This document shows positions 56,131 through 64,000 of a stretch of 64,000 nt of DNA, one piece after another; positions within the stretch are counted from its first letter, which is position 1; each line of letters opens with the position of its first letter. The notes beneath the pieces are model-generated. The model was not told where the DNA came from and made no database searches. It was given only the letters and a program-made list of their open reading frames with translations. The DNA is from Shewanella insulae (GTDB lineage: Bacteria > Pseudomonadota > Gammaproteobacteria > Enterobacterales > Shewanellaceae): contig NZ_WRPA01000020.1 of assembly GCF_009831655.1 (NCBI RefSeq), positions 1-64,000 on the forward strand. Direction: 5' to 3'. The position numbers and the translations under genes were made by a program.

Positions 56131-56913
56131 CTGATAGGCCTGCCTGACACAGGCGGTGCGATCTTTCAGGTTTACCCCTGACAGTGCACTGCAAGCCGCA
56201 CAGGTCATGTGGTCACGATAGTGTTGATCGAAAAATGCTTTGGTTCTCGCCTCGAGACCATCGAACAGCTCGGGCGTCAGAGGCTGAATCCACTTGTACT
56301 GCCCCATCAGCCTAGCCAGATGGCGATAACAGGTTTCTCGTCGATTAGACAGATATTCGGGCGCAATCAGCTGGCTCTCAAACTGAGTCAGCGACCCGGT
56401 CAGATAGAAGGTAATTCCCTGCACCAACTCCTTTATCTGAAGCGGCGTTGCCTGTAACTCTCCCTGCTCCACGGCAGCATAAAGTGAGTCGGTAAACCAG
56501 CCCCAGAAGGCATTGATGCGTTTTTTAAAGCGCTCCACCTTCTCATCGCTGGCCAGCTGCCACACCATGGTATTGACCGAGACCGAACGCAGGGTGAAGA
56601 AGCTCTTGCTGCGGCTAATGGTTTCGAAGGTGAACAACACAGGCAAGAGGACTTTCTCCAACTCGCTCAGCTCTGGATGCTTGTCGATAAAAATCGGTAG
56701 GTGGTTCGATGTCGCGCTGCGTAAGAACAGACACACCAAGACATCTTCTTTACGCTCGAAAAACTTATACAGGGTTCCGGTGGAACACCCCACCTCTTTG
56801 GCCAACTGGGAAAACTTAAATGAGACGATCCCCTGAGACTCGATGAGCAGCTCGGCAGCATCCAATATCTGATTGCAACGCATCATGGGCAAGGTTTCAG
56901 TGGGACACTTCAT
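56128..56913 (-). CDS. TetR-family regulator with cysteine clusters, module 2
   Basis: This 261-residue paralogue of the regulator at 50738 is divergent from flavoprotein 2. The helix-turn-helix is at about residues 25-60 (FKFSQLAKEVGCSTGTLYKFFERKEDV). Start ATG 56913 is chosen because it aligns (MKCP, C3 and C13) with MRCP of the paralogue and has AAGG 8 bases upstream. The C-terminus holds CAAC and one more Cys 13 residues later. The inverted repeat at 57125-57152 is its probable operator. Confidence 0.86.
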   Translation of the reverse strand: MKCPTETLPMMRCNQILDAAELLIESQGIVSFKFSQLAKEVGCSTGTLYKFFERKEDVLVCLFLRSATSNHLPIFIDKHPELSELEKVLLPVLFTFETISRSKSFFTLRSVSVNTMVWQLASDEKVERFKKRINAFWGWFTDSLYAAVEQGELQATPLQIKELVQGITFYLTGSLTQFESQLIAPEYLSNRRETCYRHLARLMGQYKWIQPLTPELFDGLEARTKAFFDQHYRDHMTCAACSALSGVNLKDRTACVRQAYQ

Positions 56914-57031
56914 CGTTTGTACCTTCATCATAGAGAAGCCGAGAGTATGTGCTGATTTTGATTTTGAATTACAGCGAACGCCGATTTAATCGGGACTAAC
57001 CTCACGCAATGGGGTCTTTATTGCACCGCTT

Positions 57032-57047
57032 TGTGAATTACGTCAAA
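57032..57047. promoter_or_regulatory. Candidate CRP site upstream of flavoprotein 2
   Basis: TGTGA-N6-TCAAA matches the CRP consensus TGTGA-N6-TCACA at 9 of 10 positions. In Shewanella, CRP is the main activator of anaerobic respiratory genes. Confidence 0.5.
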
Positions 57048-57124
57048 CAAACATTCACCCAGGAAAATTCACCCTATACCCAGTTACGGCAACATTCTTC
57101 CCGCACAGCAAACATTTCAGAAAA

Positions 57125-57152
57125 CTTATTCGAGACCTGGTTCACGAATAAG
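57125..57152. promoter_or_regulatory. TetR-type operator upstream of flavoprotein 2
   Basis: CTTATTCG-N12-CGAATAAG is a perfect inverted repeat, extended by inner GA/TC. The same half-sites, with the same 12-base spacer, recur upstream of cupin 2 at 61562-61587. Confidence 0.72.
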
Positions 57153-57171
57153 TTTGCCACCCCAAGAAAGC

Positions 57172-57187
57172 CGTGACTTAGTTCAAC
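57172..57187. promoter_or_regulatory. GTGA-N6-TCA box downstream of the operator
   Basis: CGTGA-N6-TCAAC is a weaker CRP-like box (7 of 10). It lies exactly 28 bp from the right operator half-site, the same distance as the box before cupin 2. Confidence 0.45.
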
Positions 57188-57245
57188 TTTAGCCCTCCAC
57201 AGAACCTCTATCTTTGGCTGCATACAGAGACAGAGGACACTTTAG

Positions 57246-58763
57246 ATGCACAACAGAAGAAATTTTTTAAAGCTTAGTGCGGGTGCAGCCATAGGCGGCA
57301 TGGCCGCCGCGCTACCTAGCACCAGCTCGGCGAACGAGTGCAAGGCGATTAAATGGGACGAGTCTCATGATGTCATAGTGGTCGGTTCAGGCTTCGCCGG
57401 ACTCTCTGCCGCCCTCAACACCAGGCGCCAGGGAATCGCATCGGTATTGGTACTCGAGAAGATGCAGGTCATCGGCGGTAACTCTGCGATCAACGGCGGC
57501 TGGCTAGCCATTCCCAAGAACCCTGTTCAACTGGCCCAAGGCATCGAAGACGACTCACCGGAAGAGCTGGTCAAGGATCAGATCATCTCGGGTCGCGGCA
57601 TGCAAAACGAGGCAGCGCTGCGTCAGATCGCCAATAGAGCCTTAGATGCCTACGAGCTGTGTATCGGCACGGGCGTAAAATTTCGCGACGGCTTTAACAT
57701 TCAGGTCGGCGGGCATAACAAGGCTCGCGCCATACGAACTCAACACGGCACGGGTGGCGACATCACCACCAAGCTGTACGAGGCGGGTGTCAGAGAAGGT
57801 GTCGAATATCGCCTGCAGCATTACATCGAAGACTTCATCATGGACGGTCAGGAGATCGTCGGCGTCAAGGTGCGTAAGAACTACCGCTTCCCCGACATCA
57901 CCACAGGCAGCTCTATCTACATCAAGGCGAACAAGGCCGTCATCCTGGCCAATGGTGGCTTCGCCCGTAACATGAAGCTGCGCGAAATGGTCGACCCTTC
58001 ACTGGACCCGACACTCGATTGCACCAATGCCCTTGGCGCCACCGGCGAGGTCACCCTCACCGCCATGGCTCACGGCGCCCTACCTGTGCATATGAACCTG
58101 ATCCAGACCGGTCACTGGGGCTCCCCTGACGAGGGCGGATTTGGCTGGTCAAACGCCCTGCTCTCTATCGGCTGGCACCAGGGAGCAGCCATCAGCGTCC
58201 TCAATGGCAAACGCTTCATGGACGAGCGTGCAGATCGCAAGACCTGCTCCGAAGCCATCATGAAGAACCGCTATCCAGACAACAGCCCCGCCTACCCTGT
58301 GGTCTTGTTCAACTACGAGAAATACAAGGACGACGACCGTGTGGTACGTGCACTGCGCGACAAGATGGCCTGGAAACTGGACAGCCTCGATGAGATCGCC
58401 AGCAAATTCAACATCCCGGCGGCCGAGCTCAAGCGCTCCATTAGCGAGTACAACGGCCACGTTAACGCCCGTAAAGACCCGCTGTTCAAGCGCAAGATGG
58501 ACACGGCCGAAGTGCTCACCGGCCCGTTTGTAGTCTCGCGCATCTGGCCCAAGGTGCATTACTGCATGGGCGGCCTGAAAACCGATCTCGCCGCCCGGGT
58601 TATCGATGGCCGCTCCATGTCGCCCATCAAGAAGCTCTACGCCATAGGTGAGGTCACGGGGGGCGTTCACGGCGAGGCTAGACTCAGCTCAACCTCTTGT
58701 CTCGAATGTTTGGCGATGGGAATCGTCGTCTCTGAAACCATCAAATCTGACGCGCAGGCTTAA
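57246..58763 (+). CDS. Tat-exported FAD reductase of the fumarate reductase/UrdA family, module 2
   Basis: This 505-residue paralogue of the flavoprotein at 51690 has a Tat signal (NRRNFLKLSAG), the FAD fold (VIVVGSGFAGLSAALNTRRQG), the catalytic Arg region (ERADRKTCSEA), His in KVHYCMGG and Arg in GEARLSS. The substrate pocket motif is again SPDEGGFG, after GHWG instead of GPWA. The glycine-rich RLGG of most relatives is RLSS here, and the segment around Arg differs, so its substrate may differ from copy 1. The cytochrome follows after 5 bases. Confidence 0.87.
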   Translation: MHNRRNFLKLSAGAAIGGMAAALPSTSSANECKAIKWDESHDVIVVGSGFAGLSAALNTRRQGIASVLVLEKMQVIGGNSAINGGWLAIPKNPVQLAQGIEDDSPEELVKDQIISGRGMQNEAALRQIANRALDAYELCIGTGVKFRDGFNIQVGGHNKARAIRTQHGTGGDITTKLYEAGVREGVEYRLQHYIEDFIMDGQEIVGVKVRKNYRFPDITTGSSIYIKANKAVILANGGFARNMKLREMVDPSLDPTLDCTNALGATGEVTLTAMAHGALPVHMNLIQTGHWGSPDEGGFGWSNALLSIGWHQGAAISVLNGKRFMDERADRKTCSEAIMKNRYPDNSPAYPVVLFNYEKYKDDDRVVRALRDKMAWKLDSLDEIASKFNIPAAELKRSISEYNGHVNARKDPLFKRKMDTAEVLTGPFVVSRIWPKVHYCMGGLKTDLAARVIDGRSMSPIKKLYAIGEVTGGVHGEARLSSTSCLECLAMGIVVSETIKSDAQA

Positions 58764-58768
58764 TCACT

Positions 58769-59137
58769 ATGAACAAATGTATTTTAACCCTCTTACTCGG
58801 ACTAGCACTCTCTTCGGGCGCCTATGCGGGCGAGCTCGTCAAGATGAAGGGCAAGACTCAGGGACGCACCAACCATGAGTTTATCTATCAGGACGGCTGC
58901 CAAGGCTGCCATCAGGGTTCGGGTAAGAAGAACGCCACAGACAGCGCCTGCGTCGAGTGTCACGGCGAGATCAACAGCATCCCGGTAGACGAGAGCAGGC
59001 TGGCGATCCCAGAGGCCCATCCGCACAAGTCACTGCACTACAACCAGGGAGCAAGCTGCCTGGCCTGCCATGGTGAGCATGAGAAGAAGGCTCCCGTGTG
59101 CGCCGAATGTCACCGCACCTGGTTTGGTGAGATGTAA
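58769..59137 (+). CDS. Tetraheme periplasmic cytochrome c, module 2
   Basis: This 122-residue protein has a Sec signal (cleavage near AYAGE) and four heme sites (CQGCH, CVECH, CLACH, CAECH). It is the heme partner of flavoprotein 2, homologous to the FccA heme domain and to the cytochrome at 53202. Confidence 0.92.
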   Translation: MNKCILTLLLGLALSSGAYAGELVKMKGKTQGRTNHEFIYQDGCQGCHQGSGKKNATDSACVECHGEINSIPVDESRLAIPEAHPHKSLHYNQGASCLACHGEHEKKAPVCAECHRTWFGEM

Positions 59138-59175
59138 CGATTTCTGAAGTAAATACTTAAAAATACTAATAGGTA

Positions 59176-60312
59176 ATGATGATGAAAAAGACCACTCAAT
59201 TTATGTTGTCCATGGTCGCCACAGCGATCGCCCTCTCTGCTTCTCCGGCATTTGCCCAGGAGCAGGAAGATGGCATCAATGTCGGCGGCGCGGTACGTGT
59301 TAACTATGGCTATAAAGCCTATAGCGATGCCTCTAAAGACAAGGGCGGCGACCTGACCTTCGACATGGCCGCCATCAAGTTTAACGGCAAGAAAGGCGAC
59401 TGGGGCCTGGCGGCTGAATACCGCTTCACCTCAAGCACAGACTATATCAAGTATGGCTACGGCTACTACAACATAGATCCGGACTGGCAGCTGCAGTTCG
59501 GTATCAACAAGGTGCCCTTTGGTAACCGCGACTTCATCTCCAACAGCTGGTGGTTCGGCATCCCCTACTACCTGGGCTTCGAAGATGATCATGATGTAGG
59601 TATCAAGGCCGTGTATGAGAAGAACGGCTGGCACACAGATCTGGCCTTCTACAAGAACCCTGAATATGGCCCGACAGAGAACAAGCGCTACGCAACCGAT
59701 CTCTACACAGGCACCATCAACGGTACCGAGTACAACAACGAAGAGACCAACCAGTTCAACGTGCGCCAAACCTATACCCTGGAGCATGAAGGTGGCTCGA
59801 CCACGGTTGGCGGTTCTGTACAGTACGGTCAGATCTATAACAACAAAACGGGCAATAACGGTGACCGTTATGCGGTGGCGCTGCACTTAGACAGCAGCTA
59901 CAAGGGCTGGAACCTTCAGCTGCAGGCCATGCAGTATGAATATGACGCCGCCGACGCCGTCGAACCCAACAAGATCGGTGTCTCTGTGGTGAGCTGGCAG
60001 TATGAGATCGCCTCCAAGGGCCAGGCCTACAGCGTCAACGTCGCCAAGACCTTCAACACCGACTGGGGTAGCGTGAAGTGCTATAACGACTTTGGCGTGA
60101 TGACCCCGGATGTCGCCGATGACAGCTATGACAACAGCATGCAAAACGTCACAGGTTGTGCCATCGCGGCAGGCCCCACCTACACCATGATCGATTTCGT
60201 CATGGGTAAGAACATGACCTTCTCTACCGCCAATAATGACCACGTAGGATTACCCGAAGTGGGCGACGATTGGGATAAGCGGGTCAACATCAACTTCGGT
60301 TACTACTTCTAA
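59176..60312 (+). CDS. Outer-membrane porin, module 2
   Basis: This 378-residue beta-barrel has a Sec signal (cleavage near AFAQE) and the C-terminal FGYYF. From about residue 65 to the end it is almost identical to the porin at 54874, even at many synonymous sites. It is transcribed with the second flavoprotein and cytochrome and is followed by a terminator. Confidence 0.86.
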   Translation: MMMKKTTQFMLSMVATAIALSASPAFAQEQEDGINVGGAVRVNYGYKAYSDASKDKGGDLTFDMAAIKFNGKKGDWGLAAEYRFTSSTDYIKYGYGYYNIDPDWQLQFGINKVPFGNRDFISNSWWFGIPYYLGFEDDHDVGIKAVYEKNGWHTDLAFYKNPEYGPTENKRYATDLYTGTINGTEYNNEETNQFNVRQTYTLEHEGGSTTVGGSVQYGQIYNNKTGNNGDRYAVALHLDSSYKGWNLQLQAMQYEYDAADAVEPNKIGVSVVSWQYEIASKGQAYSVNVAKTFNTDWGSVKCYNDFGVMTPDVADDSYDNSMQNVTGCAIAAGPTYTMIDFVMGKNMTFSTANNDHVGLPEVGDDWDKRVNINFGYYF

Positions 60313-60421
60313 GGAGCAACCTAAGTGCTCGGCAGAAACCGACTCGCTCTCACCCGGTTTCTGCCATTTTCCCTTTATTGAGATTCAATGCGGCTCCCCA
60401 AGCAGACGCATTTTAGATCTG

Positions 60422-60448
60422 GCCCTATCTGATAGGGCTTTTTTTTCA
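60422..60448 (+). terminator. Terminator of the module 2 reductase operon
   Basis: GCCCTATC and GATAGGGC flank one base and are followed by eight T. It separates the second porin from the DcaP-like porin. Confidence 0.88.
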
Positions 60449-60478
60449 TTTCCCTCTCCAACAATCAACCCCAAGACT

Positions 60479-61543
60479 ATGAAAACATACTTAAGCTGTG
60501 CCCTCTTCTGCCTCAGTTTTTCGGCCATACCGGCTCATGCCACCAGCATTGAGTTGGGGGGATTTCTCAAGGCCAATGCACGCTATGTCGACGGTAATAT
60601 CGCCTATCAGGACAGCTGGGCCGGCGACGGACAGGTGGCTCCATCGGCTAAACGCACCCAATTCAGCGCTCAGGAGAGCCGCTTCAATGTCAGACTCAAT
60701 CATGAGCAGATCATCGGCTTCGCCGAGATAGACTTTGTCGGCTCCGCCCAGGGGAATCCCATCATCTCCAACTCTTATGCTCCAAGACTCAGGCACGCCT
60801 TCATTCAGTACCAAGGCTTTACCGCCGGGCAAACCTGGTCGACCCTGGTCAACACCAGCAGCTTCGCCGAAACCGCCGATCTCGGCGGCCCCTTGGTCGG
60901 CCAGGCCATGGTCAGACAGGCGCAGTTTCGCTTTAGCACCACACACTGGCAATTTGCCCTGGAAAATCCATACACCTATGGCACCACTAGACCTGACAAC
61001 CAGGGGCAGACGCAATGGATAGACACCAACAACGATTATCTGCCCGACACCATCATCAGATATAACCAAACCGGCGACTGGGGCAATGTATCCGTATCGG
61101 CCCTGATCCGCTATCTCGACCCAGACTGCAGCCGGCAGTGGGGTGGTGGACTCTCTGTGGGCGCCAAACTATTCACTCTCGGCCGGGACGATCTGCGCCT
61201 GCAACTGCACTACGGCAACCTGGGGCGTTATGTGGGAACAGATGCAGCCAGAGACATCATAGAGGGTGAGATAGAGACGTCGCTGTCGGGCATGTTTGCC
61301 TATCGCCATTTCTGGAGCGAGCGCAGCCGCTCGACCATCTTCTATGGGCGCACCACCACAGAGGTCGAACAGACGGATCGCCACCATTGGGGCATCAACC
61401 TGTTTACCGACCTCACACCTGCACTCAGTGTCGGCATTGAGTTAGGACGCTATGAGATTGAGGATGCCATTAGAAATGCCGCGGCTCCGCGCCCACGAGG
61501 TGCCTCCAACTATGCCCAGCTGAGCATGCAGCTTTCGCTGTGA
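60479..61543 (+). CDS. DcaP-like outer-membrane porin
   Basis: This 354-residue protein has a Sec signal (cleavage near AHATS) and the DcaP-family start IELGGFLKANARYVDGNI. DcaP porins are trimeric channels for small carboxylates and similar anions. It is unrelated at sequence level to the two near-identical porins. It lies between the module 2 terminator and the cupin 2 promoter, so it may have its own control or receive read-through. Confidence 0.82.
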   Translation: MKTYLSCALFCLSFSAIPAHATSIELGGFLKANARYVDGNIAYQDSWAGDGQVAPSAKRTQFSAQESRFNVRLNHEQIIGFAEIDFVGSAQGNPIISNSYAPRLRHAFIQYQGFTAGQTWSTLVNTSSFAETADLGGPLVGQAMVRQAQFRFSTTHWQFALENPYTYGTTRPDNQGQTQWIDTNNDYLPDTIIRYNQTGDWGNVSVSALIRYLDPDCSRQWGGGLSVGAKLFTLGRDDLRLQLHYGNLGRYVGTDAARDIIEGEIETSLSGMFAYRHFWSERSRSTIFYGRTTTEVEQTDRHHWGINLFTDLTPALSVGIELGRYEIEDAIRNAAAPRPRGASNYAQLSMQLSL

Positions 61544-61561
61544 GAGGCGCAATAGGTAAGA

Positions 61562-61587
61562 TTATTCGCGAGCCAAGTCACGAATAA
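61562..61587. promoter_or_regulatory. TetR-type operator upstream of cupin 2
   Basis: TTATTCG-N12-CGAATAA, with inner GA/TC, matches the operator at 57125-57152 in half-site and spacer. It begins 19 bases after the DcaP-like porin stop. Confidence 0.72.
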
Positions 61588-61607
61588 GTTTGCTGTTAAA
61601 AAAGTGA

Positions 61608-61623
61608 CGTGATCCATTTCACC
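61608..61623. promoter_or_regulatory. CRP-like box upstream of cupin 2
   Basis: CGTGA-N6-TCACC matches the CRP consensus at 8 of 10 positions. It starts 28 bp from the right operator half-site, the same geometry as upstream of flavoprotein 2. Confidence 0.5.
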
Positions 61624-61714
61624 TTTACAACAAACTAATCACTTTATCGTTAGTCCATACACAAATTTACACCCAAAATAGCACGGCCTCAGGGCCGCAA
61701 AAAATAGGACAGGA

Positions 61715-62458
61715 ATGATGAAACTAAAAATGCTCTTAGGTGTTGCCGCACTGGCTTCAACCACAGCCGTGGCCCAGGGCCCACAATGCAACCATGCCCA
61801 GCTGCCATTTCAGCAGATGACGCCGGTGCCTTACGACAGCACACCTTACTCCCCACAGGACACTATGCCAGAACAGTGTAGCAACCCTGAGGTCGAGGCC
61901 TATATCGCAGATTGGGAGGCGGGCAAGATTGACTTCACCACCATCCAGGCCAACGACAGCATCGCCGCCGATCAGCGCTTCTGTAAGACCCTGGATGACG
62001 ATGGCAATATCCTGGAAGTGAAAGACTGTGACCGCACAAAGTCGCCTGTTGGTTATATCTGGAAAGAGCTATCTGACAGCCCTGTGGTGATTGGTATTAC
62101 CGATGGTGGCAAGTCAGACCATGCGCCTCACTTCCACGGTCAACCTGAGTGTTACTACGTGGTCAACGGCGAGGGACAAACTCTGGCGGACAACCAATTT
62201 AAGAAACTCGGTACCGGCCAATACTTCTATATTCCCGGTGCAACCATCCACAACACACCTATCATGTCTGACAAGGGGCTGGGCGTGATCTACTGGTACC
62301 CAAACAACGCCCATTTCGACGGTTTCAAATACTACTGGCGTAAAGACGTGAAAAACCTACGGGTTGCCGAAGAAGCCTTCGATCGCGTAGATGCCATTCG
62401 TAAGCGCGACCTTAACTTAGGCCCATATGGCACCAACCAAGCCTTCTTCAAGAAGTAA
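61715..62458 (+). CDS. Exported cupin, DMSP-lyase-like, module 2
   Basis: This 247-residue periplasmic protein has a Sec signal (cleavage near AVAQG). The cupin domain has HFHGQPECYY, a later His in GATIHNT and Tyr in FDGFKYYW, the same pattern as cupin 1. The paralogues also share WKEL-x-D-x-P-x-VIG just before the domain. Here the first Gly of motif 1 lies further upstream (DGGKSDHAPH). It has its own promoter region with the operator shared with flavoprotein 2. A DMSP-lyase-like or related beta-elimination role is inferred. Confidence 0.78.
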   Translation: MMKLKMLLGVAALASTTAVAQGPQCNHAQLPFQQMTPVPYDSTPYSPQDTMPEQCSNPEVEAYIADWEAGKIDFTTIQANDSIAADQRFCKTLDDDGNILEVKDCDRTKSPVGYIWKELSDSPVVIGITDGGKSDHAPHFHGQPECYYVVNGEGQTLADNQFKKLGTGQYFYIPGATIHNTPIMSDKGLGVIYWYPNNAHFDGFKYYWRKDVKNLRVAEEAFDRVDAIRKRDLNLGPYGTNQAFFKK

Positions 62459-62475
62459 TCTCGGCCGCTAAGCCT

Positions 62476-62505
62476 AAAAAGGCGGAGCCTCGGGCTCCGC
62501 TTTTT
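62476..62505. terminator. Bidirectional terminator after cupin 2
   Basis: AAAAAGGCGGAGCC and GGCTCCGCTTTTT flank a short loop between the convergent cupin and hydrolase genes. Confidence 0.88.
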
Positions 62506-62506
62506 G

Positions 62507-63877
62507 CTATTCACATCTCTTTTCACACGACGAGTCTGGGGAGATCCCTTTGAAATCCTCCGGCTCGCCAATCTTGGCGAAGCTAAAGGTATTGGGGGCT
62601 ATGTAGCGCTCGAGCTGAATATCCAGCATCAGGGTCTGATCGGCGCCAAACAGCTGGGTTAGCTGCTGGGGCTCGCAACGAAACTCGGCGCTCTTGTAAT
62701 GGCAAAAACCCTCGTTGGGTCTGGGGATCAACTTAAGCCCCAGCTTGCCTGCACGTATCTTGGAAAGCTTGTTGGCATCCAGATAAAAAGTGATCACATT
62801 ACCGTTGACGCTGTTACGCTGCTTATCTCGCACCATGGCGCGGGGCAACTTCGAGGCGTGATACTCATCGCCCGCCAGCAGATAGCAGTCGAAATCGGTA
62901 ACGCTATGACCCAAATGGTCGAACACCCGCACCACTAGCATGCAGAAACGGGGCGGCTTCCTGCTCGCCTCCGACGCCTCCGCCATCTGCTCCCTGAGTT
63001 GGCGATATACATGAGGGCCGTCGACCGCCAGGCAGGCCAGGATGTCGTCGACTACCGGCTTGTTCGCGGCATTTCGCTGGGTCACAGAGTTCATGATCCC
63101 CATCTTGCGATTGCTATGACTCGCCTTAGGCACTATGCCAAGGACGCAGGGCTCAATTGGTTGACTCAGCTGGGTCAATGTTAGGGTCTCGGCGCACTCG
63201 CCGTCGAAGCTCTGACATTGCTCGCCAACTTGCTGGGCTAACTTGGCGTAAACAAAGTTCATGTTGGCGGCGCACACCCGCACCACTCCGTCCGAGCCTG
63301 CCTCACCGGTGTAACTATTCATGTAATCATATAGAGCACCGTCTATGGCCTCTCCGGTGAGCACGAAGGGATAGACGCCGGCACCCAGCCAGTCCTTTTG
63401 CAGCCAGCTCAGGTTGAGTTCGTGTTGGCCGTCACTGCCGAGCTCCAACCAATCCAATACACGCTGGCCGGGCTCGACCCCATCGAACCAGGCTTTGAGT
63501 CGGCTCACCCTGGATTTACCCAGCTGCGCCAGGGCCGAGCCATGATTGGCGGGGGCCAACATGATCAGGTGCTGCAGCGGCGTCGATTTAGCTTCTTTGT
63601 AGTAGCGACACAACCAGTGGCGTATCAGAGGGCCGCCTGTGGAGTGAGTGATAACAGAGAAGGGTTCCTCACCCAGCTCCGCGCGGCGGGCGGCCTCGAA
63701 GGCAATGCTGAGATCTTCAAGCGTCACTGCATCGTTAAAACTGATGTAGCGTCCCAGGTAAATATGCTGAATATCCAGGGCCAAGGCCTCGGGGGCCAGC
63801 TTGAGCAATGCCTGGGGCAGCTCGCCATAGGTCTGGGTACTGGTGACACTCCATCCATGTACAAACACCAGTTTCAT
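62507..63877 (-). CDS. Alpha/beta hydrolase, probable lipase/esterase
   Basis: This 456-residue protein has the alpha/beta-hydrolase start (KLVFVHGWSVTS), the nucleophile elbow THSTGG (Ser) and likely PGAP1/lipase-like topology. The C-terminal ~150 residues form an extra domain with no recognised match. No signal peptide is visible, so it is probably cytoplasmic. ATG 63877 sits 7 bases after AAGGAG; GTG 63883 and ATG 63880 are alternatives. The substrate is unknown. Confidence 0.82.
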   Translation of the reverse strand: MKLVFVHGWSVTSTQTYGELPQALLKLAPEALALDIQHIYLGRYISFNDAVTLEDLSIAFEAARRAELGEEPFSVITHSTGGPLIRHWLCRYYKEAKSTPLQHLIMLAPANHGSALAQLGKSRVSRLKAWFDGVEPGQRVLDWLELGSDGQHELNLSWLQKDWLGAGVYPFVLTGEAIDGALYDYMNSYTGEAGSDGVVRVCAANMNFVYAKLAQQVGEQCQSFDGECAETLTLTQLSQPIEPCVLGIVPKASHSNRKMGIMNSVTQRNAANKPVVDDILACLAVDGPHVYRQLREQMAEASEASRKPPRFCMLVVRVFDHLGHSVTDFDCYLLAGDEYHASKLPRAMVRDKQRNSVNGNVITFYLDANKLSKIRAGKLGLKLIPRPNEGFCHYKSAEFRCEPQQLTQLFGADQTLMLDIQLERYIAPNTFSFAKIGEPEDFKGISPDSSCEKRCE

Positions 63878-64000
63878 CATCACACTCCTTATTCATTTCG
63901 ACACTCGGTCGGTTGCCCTAAGCCCCGCAAGTCCACATCTATAGACAAGACACATACAACCTAACTTGCAGATCTCATTCAGTTTTGGTTCAGCAAGGCT

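Larger units (their letters stand above)
56914..57245. other. Divergent regulatory region of module 2
   Basis: This gap of about 330 bp between the TetR gene and flavoprotein 2 holds a near-perfect CRP-type site at 57032-57047, the inverted repeat at 57125-57152 and a second CRP-like box at 57172-57187. No supported gene lies in it. Confidence 0.6.

Overview
The window looks like a chromosomal segment of a marine Shewanella (Gammaproteobacteria). Three things point there: a complete BpfA/Lap-type biofilm adhesin operon, an E. coli-like ilv locus with class II IlvC and IlvY, and periplasmic FccA-type flavoprotein plus tetraheme cytochrome genes. I see no phage, insertion sequence or CRISPR array. 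Species assignment is an inference from gene content.

Layout. (1) 1-13.9 kb: the C-terminal part of a giant RTX adhesin (repeats, vWA domain, RTX nonapeptides), followed by a type I secretion operon (ABC exporter, HlyD, TolC, OmpA lipoprotein) and its c-di-GMP control pair (LapG-like protease, LapD-like degenerate GGDEF/EAL receptor). (2) 14.0-14.5 kb: a minus-strand tRNA operon Arg-His-Pro-Pro. (3) 14.7-31.2 kb: housekeeping and accessory genes: a GAF-GAF-GGDEF diguanylate cyclase, rep, ubiK, creD-like, PAP2 phosphatase, Lrp-type regulator, SLC6-type transporter, a divergent TetR/metallo-beta-lactamase pair with two clear operators, an ankyrin-like protein, a small heat-shock protein and a class V aminotransferase. 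(4) 31.4-40.8 kb: ilvL-ilvGMEDA on the minus strand with a complete attenuator, then ilvC and divergent ilvY. (5) 40.9-50.6 kb: a solute-binding protein, a second diguanylate cyclase, a CNNM/CorC-type membrane protein, yifB/comM, two tandem YihG-like acyltransferases, an orphan GntR regulator, a lipoprotein and a second, eukaryote-type branched-chain aminotransferase. (6) 50.7-62.5 kb: the most unusual region. (7) 62.5-63.9 kb: an alpha/beta hydrolase.

Region 6 holds two copies of an anaerobic-respiration module. Each has a divergent TetR regulator with conserved cysteines, a Tat-exported FAD reductase of the fumarate reductase family without a fused heme domain, a separate tetraheme cytochrome c, a near-identical outer-membrane porin, and a secreted cupin. 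A third porin also lies here. The cupins keep the residue pattern of DddK-type DMSP lyases as I remember it (HxHxxxExY, a later His and a later Tyr). The reductases keep the catalytic Arg and one substrate-binding His/Arg pair, but lack the second carboxylate-binding His of fumarate reductase. My working model is a periplasmic pathway in which the cupin makes an unsaturated acid (for example acrylate from DMSP) and the flavoprotein/cytochrome pair reduces it as a respiratory electron acceptor. This is a hypothesis, not an established function. Two regulatory observations strengthen the idea of one system. A 26-bp inverted repeat plus a GTGA-N6-TCA box occurs with identical spacing upstream of both the second flavoprotein and the second cupin. 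A perfect 9-bp inverted repeat covers the Shine-Dalgarno sequence of the first flavoprotein.
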